This document shows, piece by piece, positions 43,098 through 44,299 of a stretch of 44,299 bases of DNA. The position numbers were made by a program, and so were the translations under genes. How positions within the stretch are numbered: the first letter of the stretch is position 1; each line of letters opens with the position of its first letter. Source of the stretch: an uncultured Cellvibrio sp. (lineage in GTDB: Bacteria > Pseudomonadota > Gammaproteobacteria > Pseudomonadales > Cellvibrionaceae). The notes under the pieces are model-generated. The model had not been told where the DNA came from. It made no database searches and was given only the letters and a program-made list of their open reading frames with translations. The stretch is taken from contig CAMLOU010000014.1 of assembly GCA_946481735.1 (NCBI GenBank), positions 1-44,299 on the forward strand, in the 5' to 3' direction.

Positions 43098-43127
43098 CTT
43101 ATACAATTTTTAGCAAAGGCCGGACAA
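43098..43127 (-). promoter_or_regulatory. Possible promoter of the ECF sigma-vWA operon
   Basis: Read leftward: TTGTCC (43127-43122), an 18-bp spacer, then TATAAG (43103-43098), about 105 bp upstream of the sigma gene. Boxes are 4/6 and 5/6. A clear ECF-type autoregulatory promoter was not found. Confidence 0.3.
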
Positions 43128-43561
43128 GATTTTTTTACAGCGCTGTTGATTTTTCTAATGCTAGTCACGGCGGTAAACAGACAGGTTTCGCTTGTCGGGT
43201 TTTTTTACGTGATCGTATTGAGAGGTGATACGCAGGTGCAGTGATAAAGAACAGCCTTTGTGTAAAAAATGCAATACACAATCTTGCATAACGCGGTTTT
43301 ATTTTTCACCGCATCGCGCTCTTCGCTTGTTTATGTCGAGAGGGCTCGCCCAGAGTGGGGCTGACATTCGGCATTCTTTACAAAGTGGCAAAATCCCGTT
43401 TTACCTTTGTTATTTTTCAAGGTTCACCCTGGAAAAGGGCGTCGCTTAAATTTACATTTATTCGGGTAAATTGGGCTTCAAGTCGGTTCTTTTTACATAT
43501 TTTGGTTTTAAAACGTGAAATATGTATCAATAAATGGTTGATATGGATGAATTTTTATATG

Positions 43562-43578
43562 TTGGCCCATTTAATGCA
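43562..43578 (+). promoter_or_regulatory. Candidate sigma54 promoter of the PEP-CTERM gene
   Basis: TTGGCCCATTTAATGCA has GG and GC exactly 10 bases apart, against the consensus TTGGCAC-N5-TTGC(A/T); three consensus positions deviate. It is 113 bp upstream of the start codon. PEP-CTERM genes are known to be controlled by the PrsK/PrsR system with sigma54, which makes the context favourable. Confidence 0.4.
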
Positions 43579-43690
43579 TCCAAGAGGCTTGCGCGCCATG
43601 GTAGAAGATTGATGGTGTGAGGTATTAACAACATGAACTTTTGCCGGCCGTATATCAGGTCGGATAGCTGTGTCTTAAAGGACGATAACT

Positions 43691-44203
43691 ATGAACATTC
43701 AATGGCTTAAAAAACTTGTTGCCGTATCAGCTCTGTTGTTCAGTGCCAGTGGTTATGCTGCTGTTATCACTGATGTTGAAGAAGTTGATACGTTTGTGAA
43801 CTGGTGGGATTCAACAAGCTGGACCCACGATATCAATGATGATGGCTTTGTAGCGGGTACTGCTGAAAGCGCTACACTTTCTATCGAATTCTGGGATGAT
43901 CGCGGTTTTATGGATCTGGGTGAATTGGCCACTATTGTTGTCGGCACAATCGATTTTCTGGACGGTGCTTTTATCTATGTACCGACCAGTGATTGGACCG
44001 GCGCATTGGGCTTAAACTCGCTGGTTTCACTTAACGCTACTGGCTTACTGTCGGTAAAAGTATGGAGTGATTTTGGCGATTTTTACGTGGGTAACTCTAC
44101 TCTGGAAGTAGTGACGACCTCCGTTCCGGAACCCGGCTCTCTGGCGTTGCTTGCCCTGGGGCTGATCGGCTTGGGATTGCTGAGAAAGAAGAACGCTGCT
44201 TAA
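43691..44203 (+). CDS. PEP-CTERM sorting-domain protein
   Basis: 170 residues with SD AAAGGA just upstream. The signal peptide is residues 1-23 (KKLVAVSALLFSASGYAA). The mature part is acidic and beta-rich, with a WDSTSWTHDINDDGFVAG segment. The C-terminal tripartite sorting signal is VPEPGSLALLALGLIGLGLLRKK: the PEP motif, a transmembrane helix and a basic tail, recognised by exosortase. The protein is exported, cleaved and released or attached to exopolysaccharide. Exosortase genes are not in the window. Residues before the motif give no other family clue. Confidence 0.92.
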   Translation: MNIQWLKKLVAVSALLFSASGYAAVITDVEEVDTFVNWWDSTSWTHDINDDGFVAGTAESATLSIEFWDDRGFMDLGELATIVVGTIDFLDGAFIYVPTSDWTGALGLNSLVSLNATGLLSVKVWSDFGDFYVGNSTLEVVTTSVPEPGSLALLALGLIGLGLLRKKNAA

Positions 44204-44219
44204 CACGGTTGTTTGCATG

Positions 44220-44254
44220 ACAAAAACCCGCCATCGGCGGGTTTTTGTTTTTTC
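44220..44254 (+). terminator. Intrinsic terminator of the PEP-CTERM gene
   Basis: A 13-bp stem (ACAAAAACCCGCC with its complement) closed by a 3-base loop, with a GC core of CCCGCC/GGCGGG and T-runs on the 3' side. The A-run on the 5' side makes it potentially bidirectional. It begins 17 bp after the stop codon. Confidence 0.9.
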
Positions 44255-44299
44255 GGTCCCCTGAAGCGTTGGTCCGCCTTTAAGGATCCTTCCTTTATA

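Larger units (their letters stand above)
43002..43690. other. Divergent intergenic region between the sigma gene and the PEP-CTERM gene
   Basis: 689 bp, AT-rich in its right half. It holds a possible leftward promoter (43098-43127) and a possible rightward sigma54 promoter (43562-43578). Short frames in it (for example 43225-43449) have no family resemblance. No RNA gene or repeat was recognised. Confidence 0.5.

Noticed and set aside
42852..43449. Short rightward frames near the ECF sigma gene
   Set aside because: Antisense or intergenic chance frames without start signals or known domains.
1..44299. CRISPR arrays, tRNA/rRNA genes, insertion sequences, prophage or attachment sites
   Set aside because: No regularly spaced repeats, cloverleaf-like sequences, transposase, integrase or phage genes were recognised on either strand.

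Overview
The window reads as a chromosomal segment of an aerobic, flagellated, polysaccharide-degrading gammaproteobacterium, most like Cellvibrio or a relative. This is inferred from gene content: two large TonB-dependent receptors each paired with a flavin-dependent halogenase-like gene, a SapC gene, a complete N-acetylglucosamine (GlcNAc) catabolic locus of the NagP/NagK/NagX/NagB-II type, FecI/FecR signalling, gamma-type MotAB, RdgC, FeoAB, and moderate GC content. No tRNA, rRNA, CRISPR array, phage or insertion sequence was recognised.

Layout. At 1-293 lies the start of a leftward NrtA-like nitrate/nitrite-binding protein with a sigma54-like promoter. At 740-1882 is a transglutaminase-like/TPR lipoprotein. 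From 1965 to 10101 runs a rightward outer-membrane uptake cluster: fecI-like sigma factor, fecR-like anti-sigma, STN-domain TonB receptor, halogenase-like flavoprotein, SapC and a DUF6445 protein with a 2OG-oxygenase-like HxD...H...R pattern. A DUF808 membrane protein follows. From 11325 to 16847 is leftward housekeeping: purK, purE, an EF-hand protein, a small unknown, rdgC, an FKBP isomerase and an AI-2E-family permease. A periplasmic binding-protein-like gene converges on a leftward feoA-feoB-Cys-rich protein operon, followed by a DUF3014 gene.

From 21548 to 33886 is a GlcNAc/chitooligosaccharide regulon: TonB receptor and second halogenase; nagK, nagP and nagX; and leftward nagB-II, nagA and the LacI-type regulator nagR. 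Three promoter regions carry perfect 12-bp palindromes GACAACGTTGTC (four copies in all), which are the evident NagR operators. Intrinsic terminators or strong hairpins sit at most internal boundaries. The inferred flow is receptor uptake across the outer membrane, NagP import, NagK phosphorylation, NagA deacetylation and NagB-II deamination to fructose-6-phosphate, with NagX as a membrane sugar acyltransferase homologue.

The right part holds an SMP-30-like secreted beta-propeller, DUF1244, motAB with a sigma28-like promoter, trxC, a uracil-DNA-glycosylase family gene, a GGDEF cyclase, DUF1993, an ECF sigma/vWA-protein pair and a PEP-CTERM protein with a possible sigma54 promoter.

The most notable non-coding signal is a pair of structured intergenic elements (6971-7074 and 11183-11276). 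They share one architecture: a long outer helix, an 11-bp hairpin with an NGGA loop, then a constant TACA-GGGA-TGTA mini-hairpin. Their helix sequences are entirely different. The constant part matches the CsrA/RsmA RNA-binding consensus almost perfectly. The main biological puzzle among the genes is the coupling of TonB receptors with halogenase-like flavoproteins.
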